From positions 310,001 through 374,000 of the forward strand of contig NZ_LIXI01000004.1 of NCBI RefSeq assembly GCF_001905595.1: 64,000 bases of DNA, read 5' to 3'. Positions 1 through 8,543 of the stretch are shown here, piece by piece. Below the pieces are notes generated by a model, which had not been told where the DNA came from, did not search any database, and worked only from the letters and a program-made list of their open reading frames with translations. Made by a program: the position numbers and the translations under genes. Source of the stretch: Streptomyces sp. CB00316. Lineage in GTDB: Bacteria > Actinomycetota > Actinomycetes > Streptomycetales > Streptomycetaceae. Numbering within the stretch: position 1 is the first letter of the stretch; the number at the start of each line of letters is the position of its first letter.

Positions 1-885
1 CTCCTCGCCCCCACCCTCATCGCCTACGGCACCGAGGAGCAGTGCCGGCGCCACCTGCCCCCCATCGCACGCGGAGAGACCCTCTGGTGCCAGGGGTACA
101 GCGAACCGGACGCCGGGTCCGACCTCGCCGGCATCCGGACCACCGCCACCCCGGACGGCACCGGCGCGTACACCGTCACCGGGCAGAAGATCTGGACCTC
201 GCTCGCCCAGGACGCCGACTGGTGCTTCGTCCTCGCCCGCACCGAACCCGGCTCCACCCGCCACCGGGGGCTCTCCTTCCTCCTCGTGGAGATGGACCAG
301 CCGGGCCGGATCGAGGTGCGGCCGATCCGCCAGATGACGGGGACCAGCGAGTTCAACGAGGTCTTCTTCGACGGGGCCCGGGCCGCCGAGGCCGTCGGCG
401 GCGAGGGCGACGGATGGGCCGTCGCCATGGGGCTGCTCGCCCTGGAGCGTGGCGTCTCCACCCTCGCCCAGCAAATCGGGTTCGCCCAGGAGTTGGACCA
501 GGTGATCGCCGCCGCCCGGGCCGGCGGGGCCGCCGAGGACCCGGTCATCCGAGCCCGGCTCGTACGGCAGTGGGCCGAACTCGTCACCATGCGCCGCCAC
601 GCCCTCCGCACCCTCGGCACCACCGGCGACCCGGGCGCCCCCAGCGTCGCCAAGCTGCTGTGGGGCGGCTGGCACCAGCGGCTCGGCGAGCTGGCGGTGG
701 AGGTGAGGGGAGAGTCGGGGGCCGTCGGCCCACACGTCTGGTCGCAGCAGCGACCGTACGAACTGCACGACGCACAGCACCTGTTCCTCTTCACCCGGGC
801 CGACACCATCTACGGCGGCTCCGACGAGATCCAGCGGAACATCATCGCCGAGCGGGTGCTCGGCCTACCGAGGGAGCCGAGATGA
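1..885 (+). CDS. Acyl-CoA dehydrogenase, 5' end outside window
   Basis: The frame is open from base 1, so the N-terminal helical domain lies outside the window and 294 residues remain. The enzyme should oxidise an acyl-CoA to the 2-enoyl-CoA using FAD. The visible part begins in the middle beta-domain ([13 protein letters not shown] at about residues 29-41) and ends in the C-terminal helical bundle with the family signature [19 protein letters not shown] near the end. The stop overlaps the start of the alcohol dehydrogenase (ATGA), so the two are translationally coupled. The natural substrate cannot be told from the sequence. Because the start is missing, I cannot see whether it carries the palindromic operator found before the other acyl-CoA genes. 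Confidence 0.93.
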   Translation, partial: LLAPTLIAYGTEEQCRRHLPPIARGETLWCQGYSEPDAGSDLAGIRTTATPDGTGAYTVTGQKIWTSLAQDADWCFVLARTEPGSTRHRGLSFLLVEMDQPGRIEVRPIRQMTGTSEFNEVFFDGARAAEAVGGEGDGWAVAMGLLALERGVSTLAQQIGFAQELDQVIAAARAGGAAEDPVIRARLVRQWAELVTMRRHALRTLGTTGDPGAPSVAKLLWGGWHQRLGELAVEVRGESGAVGPHVWSQQRPYELHDAQHLFLFTRADTIYGGSDEIQRNIIAERVLGLPREPR

Positions 886-1931
886 GAGGCGTCGTCTTCG
901 ACGGCACACGGACCGAGGTCGTCGACGACCTGGAGATACGCGACCCCGGCCCCGGTGAGGTGCTCGTCGCGGTGGCCGCCGCCGGTCTCTGCCACAGCGA
1001 CCTGTCCGTCATCGACGGCACGATCCCCTTCCCGGTCCCCGTCGTGCTCGGCCACGAGGGCGCGGGCGTGGTGGAGGCCGTCGGCCCCGGCGTCAGCCAC
1101 GTACGGCCCGGTGATCATGTCGCGCTGTCCACCCTCGCCAGCTGCGGGGCCTGCGCGCAGTGCGACCGGGGCAGGCCCACGATGTGCCGGAAGGCGATCG
1201 GGCGGCCGGGGCGGCCGTTCTCGCGCGGGGGCGGGAAGCTCTTCCAGTTCGCCTCCAACTCCGCCTTCGCCGAACGTACGTTGGTCCGTGCCGTGCAGGC
1301 CGTGAAGATCCCCGCCGACCTGCCCCTCACCTCCGCCGCCCTGATCGGCTGCGGGGTCCTCACCGGCGTCGGGGCCGTACTGAACCGGGCGAGGGTCGAC
1401 CGGGGCGACACTGTCGTGGTCATCGGCACCGGCGGCATCGGCCTCAACGTGCTCCAGGGCGCCCGGCTGGCCGGTGCGCTCACCGTCGTCGCCGTCGACA
1501 GCAACCCGGCGAAGGAGGCGGTGGCCCGGCAGTTCGGCGCCACGCACTTCCTGACCTCACCCGACGGCGTACGGGACATCCTCCCCGACGGGGCCGACCA
1601 CGCCTTCGAGTGCGTCGGCCGCATCGAGCTGATCCGGCAGGCGATCGACCTGCTGGACCGGCACGGCCAGGCCATCCTGCTCGGCGTCCCGGCGGCGAGC
1701 GCCGAGGCCTCGTTCGTCGTCTCCTCGATGTACCTGGACAAGTCGATCCTCGGCTGCCGTTACGGCTCCTCGCGGCCGCAGCGCGACATCGCCCTGTACG
1801 CGGACCTGTACCGGGAGGGCCGACTGCTGCTGGACGAACTGGTCACCGAGACCTACCCGGTGGAGGACTTCGCCAAGGCCGCCGACGACGCCCACCACGG
1901 GAGGGTGGCCCGAGGGGTCCTGGTCTTCTGA
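882..1931 (+). CDS. Zinc-dependent alcohol dehydrogenase (MDR family)
   Basis: A 349-residue medium-chain dehydrogenase that should interconvert an alcohol and aldehyde/ketone with NAD(P). The N-terminal GroES-like domain has a catalytic-zinc cysteine in GLCHSD and the [12 protein letters not shown] motif. Structural-zinc cysteines follow in [15 protein letters not shown]. The Rossmann loop is [13 protein letters not shown] at about residue 180. I chose the ATG at 882 because it overlaps the upstream stop as ATGA and gives a normal family length; a longer open frame upstream is only the shadow of the dehydrogenase gene. Co-transcription with an acyl-CoA dehydrogenase points to alcohol/acid or side-chain catabolism, but the substrate is unknown. 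Confidence 0.93.
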   Translation: MRGVVFDGTRTEVVDDLEIRDPGPGEVLVAVAAAGLCHSDLSVIDGTIPFPVPVVLGHEGAGVVEAVGPGVSHVRPGDHVALSTLASCGACAQCDRGRPTMCRKAIGRPGRPFSRGGGKLFQFASNSAFAERTLVRAVQAVKIPADLPLTSAALIGCGVLTGVGAVLNRARVDRGDTVVVIGTGGIGLNVLQGARLAGALTVVAVDSNPAKEAVARQFGATHFLTSPDGVRDILPDGADHAFECVGRIELIRQAIDLLDRHGQAILLGVPAASAEASFVVSSMYLDKSILGCRYGSSRPQRDIALYADLYREGRLLLDELVTETYPVEDFAKAADDAHHGRVARGVLVF

Positions 1932-1978
1932 GCCCGCCGGTCAGGAAGGTGGCACACCATGGCGAAGTCCGACGCCAC

Positions 1979-2230
1979 GCCCCTGTCACGTGCCCGACGA
2001 CACCACGCGCTCATCACGGCCGCGAAAGGCCGCGTCGGGTCGAAGCGCATTGCGGTGAAGTGCCCGGCGAGTTCCAGGGACAGGGCGCCGTGCATCCGGA
2101 CCCAGAAGCTCATGGCCAGGTGCAGGGCGGCGGGCGGGGCGGGGTGGTCACCGGCCCACTCCCGATGCTCGGCGAGATGGGCGGCGAACGGGGCCTCGCT
2201 GGACGACCTGCTGCGGCGGCGGACCGCGTA
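1979..2230 (-). pseudogene. C-terminal remnant of a TetR-family regulator
   Basis: The 305-bp gap between the alcohol dehydrogenase and the GlxA-type regulator holds, on the minus strand, an open frame that reads like the ligand-binding tail of a TetR repressor: APFAAHLAEHREWAG, then PPAALHLAMSFWVRMHGALS and LELAGHFTAMRFDPTRPF. The last two parts resemble the common C-terminal W-x-R-x-H-G / LEL-x-GHF pattern of TetR proteins. No N-terminal helix-turn-helix is present: just upstream (2231 onwards) the frame enters the end of the neighbouring regulator and becomes an arginine run. No start codon or ribosome-binding site fits. I read this as a decayed gene of which only about 80 residues survive. 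The similarity is from memory and not from a search. Confidence 0.5.
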
Positions 2231-2237
2231 ACCCCGC

Positions 2238-3227
2238 CTACGGGGTGTCCGCCGACGTCCGGAACGTGCGCCGGTACACCGTCGGCGGCACGCCCAGCGC
2301 CGCTTGGAGGTGCTGGCGCAGGGAGGTCGCCGTGCCGAAGCCCGCGTCGCGGGCCACCTGGTCGATCGACAGGTCCGAGGACTCCAGCAGGTGGCGTGCC
2401 CGCTCCACCCGCTGCTGGGTCAGCCACTGGCCGGGGCTGATCCCCACCTCCTCCCGGAAGCGGCGGGTGAAGGTCCGCACGCTCATCGACTCCTGCCGCG
2501 CCATGTCCCGCAGCAGGATCGGCCGGTCCAGCCGCCCCAGCGCCCACGCGCGGGCCGCGGTGGTGGTCGCGAACTGCGGTTCGGGGACGGGGCGGTGGAT
2601 GTACTGGGCCTGTCCGCCGTCCCGGTGCGGGGGCACGACCGTGCGCCGGGCGATCTCGTTGGCGACGGCGGACCCGTGGTCGCGGCGCACGAGGTGGAGG
2701 CAGAGGTCGATCCCGGCGGCGACCCCGGCGGAGGTGAGGACGTCGCCGTCGTCGATGAACAGGACGTCCGGGTCGACGCGGACCCGCGGGAAGAGCCGCT
2801 GGAAGTGGTCGGCGGAGGACCAGTGCGTGGTGGCCGGGCGGCCGTCCAGGTATCCGGCGGCGGCCAGGACGTAGCTGCCGGTGCAGATGGAGACCATGCG
2901 GGTGCCCGGCCGGATCAGCGCGAGGGCGGCCGCCAGCTCATCGGTGAGCCTGCCCTCCTCGAAGACCGGGCCCAGTTCGTAGCTGGCGGGGATGACCACG
3001 GTGTCGGCGGTGGCGAGCGCCTCCGGGCCGTGCTCCACCAGGATCGCGTAGTCGGAGTCGGTCCGGACGGGGCCCGGCGGGCGCACCGAGCAGGTCACGA
3101 CCTCGTACAACTTCCCGCCCTTGTTGCCCGGTACGGGCTCCAGGGAGCGGCCGAAGATCCGGTGGGGGATGCCTAACTCGAAGGGGAGCAGTCCGTCCAG
3201 GGCCAGGACGGCGACGCGGTGCGGCAT
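2238..3227 (-). CDS. GlxA-family transcriptional regulator (DJ-1/PfpI + AraC HTH)
   Basis: A 329-residue regulator. Residues 1-190 form a DJ-1/PfpI amidase-like domain with the nucleophile-elbow sequence SICTGSYVLAAAGYLDGR. Residues 220-320 form a double AraC helix-turn-helix (SMSVRTFTRRFREEVGISP, then IDQVARDAGFGTATSLRQHL). Such proteins sense a metabolite or redox state through the N-terminal domain and usually activate nearby genes. It is divergent from the DUF2809 membrane protein; the 199-bp spacer contains a dyad-like stretch (CACTGGCTGGTATAGACC, about 3294-3311) that could serve control, but this is inference. The target is unknown. Confidence 0.9.
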   Translation of the reverse strand: MPHRVAVLALDGLLPFELGIPHRIFGRSLEPVPGNKGGKLYEVVTCSVRPPGPVRTDSDYAILVEHGPEALATADTVVIPASYELGPVFEEGRLTDELAAALALIRPGTRMVSICTGSYVLAAAGYLDGRPATTHWSSADHFQRLFPRVRVDPDVLFIDDGDVLTSAGVAAGIDLCLHLVRRDHGSAVANEIARRTVVPPHRDGGQAQYIHRPVPEPQFATTTAARAWALGRLDRPILLRDMARQESMSVRTFTRRFREEVGISPGQWLTQQRVERARHLLESSDLSIDQVARDAGFGTATSLRQHLQAALGVPPTVYRRTFRTSADTP

Positions 3228-3426
3228 GGCGGGCCTCCTCGAAAGGCGTCGGCGGGCTCGGCGGAGCCCGCCTGACGCTCACCGGCTGAAACTCACTGGC
3301 TGGTATAGACCATAGGCTGATACAGGTTAGCGACGTGATGCAGAAGCCGACAGGGACCAACATGGGGGTGGTGGCGGTGCTGCTGGTGGCCCGGCCGATC
3401 CGACAGTTGAAGAGGATGGGGCTGAC

Positions 3427-3846
3427 GTGAGGGTTTCTCCCCGCGTGGTCGCGGCGGCCGCCGCGGTCGCCACCGTCACCGCCGGCCTCGCCGTGCGCGC
3501 CGGTGCGGACGGCGCCTTCGCCAAGTACGCGGGGAGCGCGCTCTATACGGTGTTGCTCTGCGCCCTCGTCGCCCTCTGCGCGCCCCGCGCGCGGCCGGTC
3601 GCCGTGGCCGGGGCCGCGCTCGCCCTGAGCTGGGCGGTCGAGTTCCTCCAGCTCACCGGCGTACCGGCCCAGTGGGCGGCGCGCAGCACGGTTGCCCGGC
3701 TGGTGGTCGGCTCGACGTTCAACGCCCCGGACCTGTTCTGGTACGCGGTGGGCGCGGCGGCGGCCTGGGGCGTCCACGCCGGGGTCCGGAGGGTCGCTAC
3801 GCCTTCTTCTGCCGGGCGCGCTTCTCGGCCCGCTGCATCTCGATGA
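3427..3846 (+). CDS. DUF2809-type small integral membrane protein
   Basis: A 139-residue protein with four hydrophobic segments (about residues 5-25, 38-55, 58-75 and 95-113) and the conserved FNAPDLFWYAVG stretch typical of DUF2809 proteins. Function is unknown; the family is confined to the membrane. The start is a GTG preceded by a GAGGATGGGG ribosome-binding region. Its last 50 bases overlap the end of the convergent small membrane protein on the other strand. Divergent placement from the GlxA-type regulator makes it a possible target of that protein. Confidence 0.75.
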   Translation: MRVSPRVVAAAAAVATVTAGLAVRAGADGAFAKYAGSALYTVLLCALVALCAPRARPVAVAGAALALSWAVEFLQLTGVPAQWAARSTVARLVVGSTFNAPDLFWYAVGAAAAWGVHAGVRRVATPSSAGRASRPAASR

Positions 3847-4078
3847 CCTCCAGGACGCGGGCGCTGGTCTGTCGACGGACCGTACCGGTTACGAAGAGCA
3901 CCGCGCCCAGCACCGACACCGGCGCGGAGATCGCCAGGAGCGTCAGCTGCTCCGGCCAGGCCTCGATCAGGTCGCAGTTGTGTGCCGCCTGGTGGCCCGA
4001 TTCCTGCGAACCGTGTCCTCCCGGCCACTCGTGGCAGAACGCGCAGGCCAGGAAGCTGGTCCACGTGACCGAGACCAT
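3797..4078 (-). CDS. Small membrane protein of unknown function
   Basis: A 93-residue protein starting MVSVTWTSFLACAFCHEWPG. It has one clear membrane segment (LTLLAISAPVSVLGAVLFVTG, quoted in part; about residues 46-66) followed by a basic cytoplasmic tail rich in Arg and Lys (QRAEKRARQKKA). I took the ATG at 4078 rather than the longer open frame because the residues upstream are low-complexity antisense of the permease. Its first 14 bases overlap the first 14 bases of the divergent permease gene, and its 3' end overlaps the DUF2809 gene by 50 bases. I do not recognise a function. Confidence 0.55.
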   Translation of the reverse strand: MVSVTWTSFLACAFCHEWPGGHGSQESGHQAAHNCDLIEAWPEQLTLLAISAPVSVLGAVLFVTGTVRRQTSARVLEVIEMQRAEKRARQKKA

Positions 4079-5381
4079 CGAAAGCGCCGCCCGGGACGAC
4101 GACGGGCAGCAGCCGCGCGAGGCGCGCCGCCGCACCCGCGTCCACCGGGCGTGGATCGTCGCCGCCGTCACCTTCGTGACGATCATCGGCGGCGCGGCCT
4201 TCAACTCCCTGCCCGGACTGCTCATCGACCCGCTTCACACCGAATTCGGCTGGTCGCGCGGTGAGATCGGGCTCGCGGTCTCCATCGACATGGCGCTGTA
4301 CGGCCTGACCGCGCCGTTCGCCGCCGCGCTGATGGACCGCTTCGGCATCCGGCGGGTCGTGGTGGCCGCGCTGACCATGGTGGCCGCCGGGGCGCTCGCC
4401 AGTGTCTGGATGACCGCCTCCTGGCAACTGATGATCTACTGGGGGCTGCTCGTCGGCCTCGGTACCGGATCCATGGCGATGGCGTTCGCCGCGACCGTCA
4501 CCAACCGCTGGTTCGTCGCCCGCCGGGGCCTGGTCACCGGCATCCTCACCGCGGCGGGGGCCTCCGGGCAGCTCGTCTTCCTCCCGCTCTGCGCCTGGAT
4601 CGTCGACGGCCACGGCTGGCGGCCCGCTTCCGTCACCGTCGCCCTGGCGGCCCTGGTCGTGGTCCCGTTCGTCTGGCTCCTGATGCGCGACCACCCGGCC
4701 GATGTGGGGCTCGCCCCGTACGGCGGTGCGTACGTCGCGAAGCCCGCCCCCGCCCGGGGCGCCGCGCGCCGCACGGTGACGGTGCTGTTCAAGGCCGCGC
4801 GAACCGGCCCGTTCTGGCTGCTGGCGGGCACCTTCGCGATCTGCGGGGCCTCCACCAACGGCCTGATCCGTACCCACTTCGTCCCCTCCGCCCACGACCA
4901 CGGCATGCCGATCACGGCGGCCGCCTCGCTGCTGGCGGTGATCGGGGTCTTCGACGTCATCGGCACGATCTTCTCGGGCTGGCTCACCGACCGCTTCGAC
5001 GCCCGCCGGCTGCTCGCCGTCTACTACGCGCTGCGCGGCATCTCGCTGCTGTTCCTGCCGATGCTGATGGCGCCCGAGGTGCAGCCGCCGATGGTCTTCT
5101 TCATCGTGTTCTACGGTCTCGACTGGGTCGCCACGGTCCCGCCGACGCTGGCGCTCTGCCGGGAGCAGTACGGAGAGGACAGCGCGATCGTCTTCGGCTG
5201 GGTACTGGCCTCGCACCAGGTGGGCGCGGCGGTCGTGGCGTTCCTCGGCGGGGTGGCGCGGGACGTCTTCGGCAGTTACGACGTGGTCTGGTACGCGTCG
5301 GGGGCGCTGTGTGCCGTCGCCGCCCTGATGTCGTTGGTGATCCGGCGGGCCCGGGCCGCCAAGGCCGTACCCGGCGGCTGA
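4065..5381 (+). CDS. MFS transporter
   Basis: A 438-residue major facilitator with about 12 hydrophobic segments. The loop 2-3 motif AALMDRFGIRRVVV and the equivalent in the second half (SGWLTDRFDARRLLAV) mark the family; a hydrophilic central loop separates the halves. It resembles monocarboxylate/oxalate-type permeases (GEIGLAVSIDMALYGLTAPF), so a carboxylate substrate is plausible. I chose the GTG at 4065, with GGAAG ten bases upstream, because everything upstream in the longer frame is the shadow of the opposite gene. The gene ends 24 bases before the convergent flavin reductase. No operator of the CTGACG type lies in front of it. Confidence 0.88.
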   Translation: MTETIESAARDDDGQQPREARRRTRVHRAWIVAAVTFVTIIGGAAFNSLPGLLIDPLHTEFGWSRGEIGLAVSIDMALYGLTAPFAAALMDRFGIRRVVVAALTMVAAGALASVWMTASWQLMIYWGLLVGLGTGSMAMAFAATVTNRWFVARRGLVTGILTAAGASGQLVFLPLCAWIVDGHGWRPASVTVALAALVVVPFVWLLMRDHPADVGLAPYGGAYVAKPAPARGAARRTVTVLFKAARTGPFWLLAGTFAICGASTNGLIRTHFVPSAHDHGMPITAAASLLAVIGVFDVIGTIFSGWLTDRFDARRLLAVYYALRGISLLFLPMLMAPEVQPPMVFFIVFYGLDWVATVPPTLALCREQYGEDSAIVFGWVLASHQVGAAVVAFLGGVARDVFGSYDVVWYASGALCAVAALMSLVIRRARAAKAVPGG

Positions 5382-5405
5382 ACCGGCCGGTTCTCGGGGC
5401 GGGGG

Positions 5406-6020
5406 TCAGCGGCTGAACCGGCCGAACACGCCCCGGTGGAACAGCAGCGGCTCGCCCGCCGCCGCCCCCAGTGCCTCCACCCGGCCCACCACGATGAGGT
5501 GGTCCCCGCCGGTGTGGACGGCGTGGACGCGGCAGTCCACCCAGGCCGGTACGGAGTCGAGCAGCGGTGACCCGGTCGCCGGGGCGTCCTCGTACGCGAC
5601 CCCCGCGAACTTGTCCGCCCCGCTCACCGCGAACCCCCGGCAGAGCGCGCCCTGCCCGGCCCCCAGGATGTTGACGCAGAAGGCCCCCGCGCGGGCGATG
5701 CGCGGCCAGGTCGTCGACGTACGGGCGACCGTGAAGGCGACCAGCGGCGGGTCCAGCGAGAGCGAGGCGAAGGACTGGCAGGCGAAGCCGGTCGGCCCGT
5801 CCGTGTCGCGCGCGGTGACCACGGTGACGCCGCTGGCGAAGTGGCCCAGCACGCGGCGGAACTCCGCCGGGTCGACGGGGAGCCGCTCGTCGCCCCGGAC
5901 GGCCCTGAGGTCGGGCCGGGGCAGCGCCTCAACAGGCGCCTGCGGCTGGTCTGCTGTCGCGGCGGCGCCGACGGACCTGAGGTACCGGACGGCGGTGGCG
6001 GCCATGCCTGCGTGTCCCAT
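5406..6020 (-). CDS. Flavin reductase-like FMN-binding protein
   Basis: A 204-residue protein with the flavin-reductase-like split-barrel fold: FRRVLGHFASGVTVVTA near residue 55, GFACQSFASLSLDPPLVAF, then FCVNILGAGQ and a C-terminal HTGGDHLIVVGRV. Family members supply reduced FMN or FAD to two-component monooxygenases such as the HsaB partner of HsaA in steroid A-ring cleavage. The first 45 residues form a poorly conserved leader, so the true start could be the internal ATG at 6005. A copy of the CTGACG-N3-CGTCAG palindrome lies 16 bases upstream of the start, placing the gene in the proposed regulon. No oxygenase partner is next to it. Confidence 0.87.
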   Translation of the reverse strand: MGHAGMAATAVRYLRSVGAAATADQPQAPVEALPRPDLRAVRGDERLPVDPAEFRRVLGHFASGVTVVTARDTDGPTGFACQSFASLSLDPPLVAFTVARTSTTWPRIARAGAFCVNILGAGQGALCRGFAVSGADKFAGVAYEDAPATGSPLLDSVPAWVDCRVHAVHTGGDHLIVVGRVEALGAAAGEPLLFHRGVFGRFSR

Positions 6021-6036
6021 CACCCGGCCATTAGAG

Positions 6037-6051
6037 CTGACGCATCGTCAG
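6037..6051. promoter_or_regulatory. Palindromic operator copy 1 (flavin reductase)
   Basis: CTGACGCATCGTCAG, a perfect 6-bp dyad around three bases. It lies 16 bases upstream of the flavin reductase start on the minus strand and matches the other copies in this window. Its size and symmetry fit a TetR-family repressor site. Confidence 0.75.
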
Positions 6052-6085
6052 ATGTGAACCCGCGTGCGGGGTGCGCCGGCCCGGT

Positions 6086-6670
6086 TCACGCGCCGGCGCG
6101 GCGCGCGTAGTGGCGTTGCGCCTTCGCGCGGTTGCCGCAGCCGGCCATCGAGCACCAGCGGCGGGTCCCGTTCCTGGAGATGTCGTAGAAGTGCAAAATG
6201 CACGCGTCGTTGGCGCACGGGCGGATGCGGTCGGGCCGGTCGGCCACCAGGTGGAGCCAGTTGTCGGCCGCGTACCAGGCGGGCCCCCAGGCCGGGTCGT
6301 CCAGCTCCACCGCCGACTCCGGCAGCCCGTCGGCCCCCAGGGTGCGGCGGATGCGGCCGTGGGAGAGCACCTCGTTGAGCGCCGCCGCGGTGGCGGGTGC
6401 GGCCTGCTCGTGCCGGGTGGCGGACGCGGCCAGCGCTTCGAGGGCCGTACGGGTCTCCAGCAGCCGGTCCAGGGTGGCGCGGCCGACGGGCGGGGTCAGG
6501 GGGGCCGTGTGGGTGCGCACCGGCTCGCTGTTCAGCCAGATCGCCAGGCCGTCCTCGGATTCCAGCAGGTCGCGCGGGCCCTCCGCGTCGATCCAGCGGG
6601 TGTTGAGCAGATCCAGCGCGAGCGGTTCGCCGGTCAGCGGCCGGGGGTCGGGCCCCGGGGGGTTCGGCAC
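6086..6670 (-). CDS. CGNR zinc-finger (ABATE domain) regulator
   Basis: A 194-residue protein with an N-terminal ABATE (stress-induced regulator) region, beginning GEPLALDLLNTRWIDAEGPR, and a C-terminal CGNR zinc finger: CANDACILHFYDISRNGTRR followed by WCSMAGCGNRAKAQRHYARR. The four zinc cysteines are in CxxxxC and CxxxxC. These are putative transcriptional regulators that usually control the neighbouring gene. It is divergent from the VOC-ferredoxin operon, and the shared spacer holds two tandem copies of a 41-bp unit that I take as its likely binding site. Start is GTG. Confidence 0.88.
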   Translation of the reverse strand: MPNPPGPDPRPLTGEPLALDLLNTRWIDAEGPRDLLESEDGLAIWLNSEPVRTHTAPLTPPVGRATLDRLLETRTALEALAASATRHEQAAPATAAALNEVLSHGRIRRTLGADGLPESAVELDDPAWGPAWYAADNWLHLVADRPDRIRPCANDACILHFYDISRNGTRRWCSMAGCGNRAKAQRHYARRAGA

Positions 6671-6752
6671 GGCTGTGGGTCCTTCCGTCGCGAGGTGCGT
6701 CTTCTTCGGTCTTCGTCAGGCTTCTTCGGTCTTCTTCTCCCGCCTTCCTCGA

Positions 6753-6824
6753 TTCTAACCGGCCAAGAGGATTTCACTGGTTGACGGCCCTCGTTCTAAC
6801 CTTTAAATTCACTTTTACTGGTTG
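6753..6824. promoter_or_regulatory. Tandem 41-bp repeat with TTCTAACC...ACTGGTTG dyads
   Basis: TTCTAACC occurs at 6753-6760 and 6794-6801, and ACTGGTTG at 6776-6783 and 6817-6824. Both elements therefore repeat with an offset of exactly 41 bases, and each unit is itself an imperfect dyad (AACC...GGTT) with a 15-base gap. The spacer is unusually AT-rich for this genome. An offset near four helical turns would put two bound proteins on the same face. It lies between the CGNR regulator and the VOC operon. Confidence 0.65.
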
Positions 6825-6867
6825 TGAGGTGACCTCGCGGCCCCGACCGAAAGCGTGGGACCGATCC

Positions 6868-7323
6868 ATGAGCAAGGCGAAGAACCTGCAGACCGGCCAC
6901 ATCGGCCTCAACGTCACCGACCTGGACCGTTCGATCGCCTTCTACCGCGAGGTCTTCGACTTCGAGGTGCTGGGCGAGGGCAAGGACGGAGACCGCCGCT
7001 GGGCCTTCCTCGGACGGGACTCCCGGCTCGTGGTGACCCTGTGGCAGCAGAGCGAGGGCACCTTCGCCCCCGCGCTGCCCGGCCTGCACCACCTCTCCTT
7101 CCGGGTGGACACCGTCGAGGAGATCCGGGCCACCGAGGAGGTCCTGCGCTCGCTCGGCGCCACGTTCGCCTACGACGGGGTCGTGCCGCACGGGGAGACC
7201 GGCACCTCGGGCGGCATCTTCTTCACCGACCCCGACGGCATCCGCCTGGAGATCTACGCGCCCACCGGCGCCGACGTGGCCGACGCTCCGACCTCCGGCG
7301 CTCCCACCTGCGGCTTCTTCTAG
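6868..7323 (+). CDS. VOC-family (glyoxalase/bleomycin resistance) protein
   Basis: A 151-residue single-domain vicinal-oxygen-chelate protein. It starts with HIGLNVTDLDRSIAFYREVF and has metal-ligand positions typical of the fold: the His of HIGLNV, His in PGLHHLSFRV and Glu in GIRLEIYAP. The family includes glyoxalases, extradiol dioxygenases and resistance proteins, and the exact chemistry is not evident. The ATG at 6868 was chosen over an upstream in-frame GTG because the homologous part starts just after it. It is the first gene of an apparent four-gene operon with an FMN-binding protein, a ferredoxin and a ferredoxin reductase. Confidence 0.88.
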   Translation: MSKAKNLQTGHIGLNVTDLDRSIAFYREVFDFEVLGEGKDGDRRWAFLGRDSRLVVTLWQQSEGTFAPALPGLHHLSFRVDTVEEIRATEEVLRSLGATFAYDGVVPHGETGTSGGIFFTDPDGIRLEIYAPTGADVADAPTSGAPTCGFF

Positions 7324-7382
7324 GCCCCAGCCAGGAAGGACCGGTCGCACTATCAGCGCAAGCGGAAGCGAAAGGCAGAACG

Positions 7383-8318
7383 ATGGGCGGCTACCACCGC
7401 GGCGAGACCGCCGCGCAGGAACGGGCGGGCTTCGCCCGTCAGGCCGGACAGGCGCGGGGCGCCATCGGCAACACCGTCCCCGACGTGGCGGTGGCCTTCC
7501 TCGCCCAGCAGCCCCACGTGGTGGCGGGGGCCACGGATGAGCGGGGCCGGATCTGGGCGACCCAGCTCACCGGGGAGCCGGGCTTCCTGACCGTGCCGGG
7601 GCCGCACACCCTGAGGATCGGGGTGCTGCCTCCGCCGGAGGACCCGCTGGCCGCACTCCTGACCGGGGCCGGGGCCGGAAGTGGACCCGGCTCCGAGCCC
7701 GTCCCGATCGGCTTGATCGGCATCGAACCGGCCACCCGGCGCCGGATGCGGATGAACGGCCGGGCGGTCCGCGACGGCGACGGGCTGCGCGTCGAGCTCG
7801 ACCAGGTCATCTCCAACTGCCCCAAGTACATCCAGAAACGCGACCACCACCCGTCCGAGGCGACTCCACTGCCCCGTAAGGCCGTCGACAGTACGGAGCT
7901 CAGCCCCGGGCAGCAGCGGATGCTCCGGGCCGCCGACACCTTCTTCGTCGCCACCGCATCCGACCAGGGCGACGCCGACGCCTCGCACCGGGGCGGCAAC
8001 CCCGGCTTCGTCCAGGTGCTCTCACCCCGGCTCCTGCGCTGGCCCGACTACGCCGGCAACGCCATGTTCCTGACCCTGGGCAACCTCGAACTCAACCCGG
8101 CCGCCGGTCTCTTCGTCCCCGGCTGGGACACCGGCACCTCACTGCACCTGACGGGCTCGGCCCGCACGGTGTGGGACGAGGAGGAGGCGGCCCGCACCCC
8201 CGGGGCCCAGCGGCTGGTGGAGTTCGAGATCACCGCCGTACGGGAAGTGGCGTCGGCCTCCCCGCTGCGCTGGTCCGTGCCCGCCTACTCCCGCTTCAAC
8301 CCGCCGACGGCCGCCTGA
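7383..8318 (+). CDS. Pyridoxamine 5'-phosphate oxidase-like FMN-binding protein
   Basis: A 311-residue protein with a PNPOx-like split barrel. Typical pieces are PDVAVAFLAQQPHVVAG near residue 35, GLIGIEPATRRRMRMNG in the middle, NCPKYIQKRDHH near residue 145 and ASHRGGNPGFVQVLS in the second barrel half. This large two-part form is common in actinomycetes and is thought to bind FMN or F420; its substrate is unknown. It lies 59 bases after the VOC gene and 33 bases before the ferredoxin gene on the same strand, so it is probably co-transcribed with both. Confidence 0.85.
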   Translation: MGGYHRGETAAQERAGFARQAGQARGAIGNTVPDVAVAFLAQQPHVVAGATDERGRIWATQLTGEPGFLTVPGPHTLRIGVLPPPEDPLAALLTGAGAGSGPGSEPVPIGLIGIEPATRRRMRMNGRAVRDGDGLRVELDQVISNCPKYIQKRDHHPSEATPLPRKAVDSTELSPGQQRMLRAADTFFVATASDQGDADASHRGGNPGFVQVLSPRLLRWPDYAGNAMFLTLGNLELNPAAGLFVPGWDTGTSLHLTGSARTVWDEEEAARTPGAQRLVEFEITAVREVASASPLRWSVPAYSRFNPPTAA

Positions 8319-8351
8319 CGCGCCCGCGGCCCTACCCGTGACGGAGTCACC

Positions 8352-8543
8352 ATGCAGATCACCGTGGACCTGGATCTCTGCGAGAGCCACGGCAGTTGCG
8401 TCTTCGCCGCCCCCGAGATCTTCTCGTTCGACGACGACGACCACCTCCTGTACGAAGCCACGCCGGACGACAGGCTGCGCGAGGGCGCCGAGAAGGCCGC
8501 CGCCTCCTGCCCGGTCCGGGCCATCACCGTGGCCGCCCCATGA
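8352..8543 (+). CDS. 3Fe-4S ferredoxin (P450-type)
   Basis: A 63-residue ferredoxin. The cluster cysteines are in CESHGSC and the C-terminal CPVRAI; the position of the fourth cysteine of a 4Fe-4S protein is His in CxxHxxC. This is the pattern of the 3Fe-4S ferredoxins that deliver electrons to cytochrome P450s in Streptomyces. It is strongly acidic in the middle (FDDDDH). Its stop overlaps the start of the reductase gene as ATGA, giving a classic ferredoxin/reductase pair, but no P450 or Rieske oxygenase gene is in the window. Confidence 0.93.
   Translation: MQITVDLDLCESHGSCVFAAPEIFSFDDDDHLLYEATPDDRLREGAEKAAASCPVRAITVAAP

Noticed and set aside
3543..5216. 557-codon minus-strand frame across the MFS permease
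   Set aside because: Composition is antisense of membrane segments (Asp/Gly/Arg-rich) with no motif.
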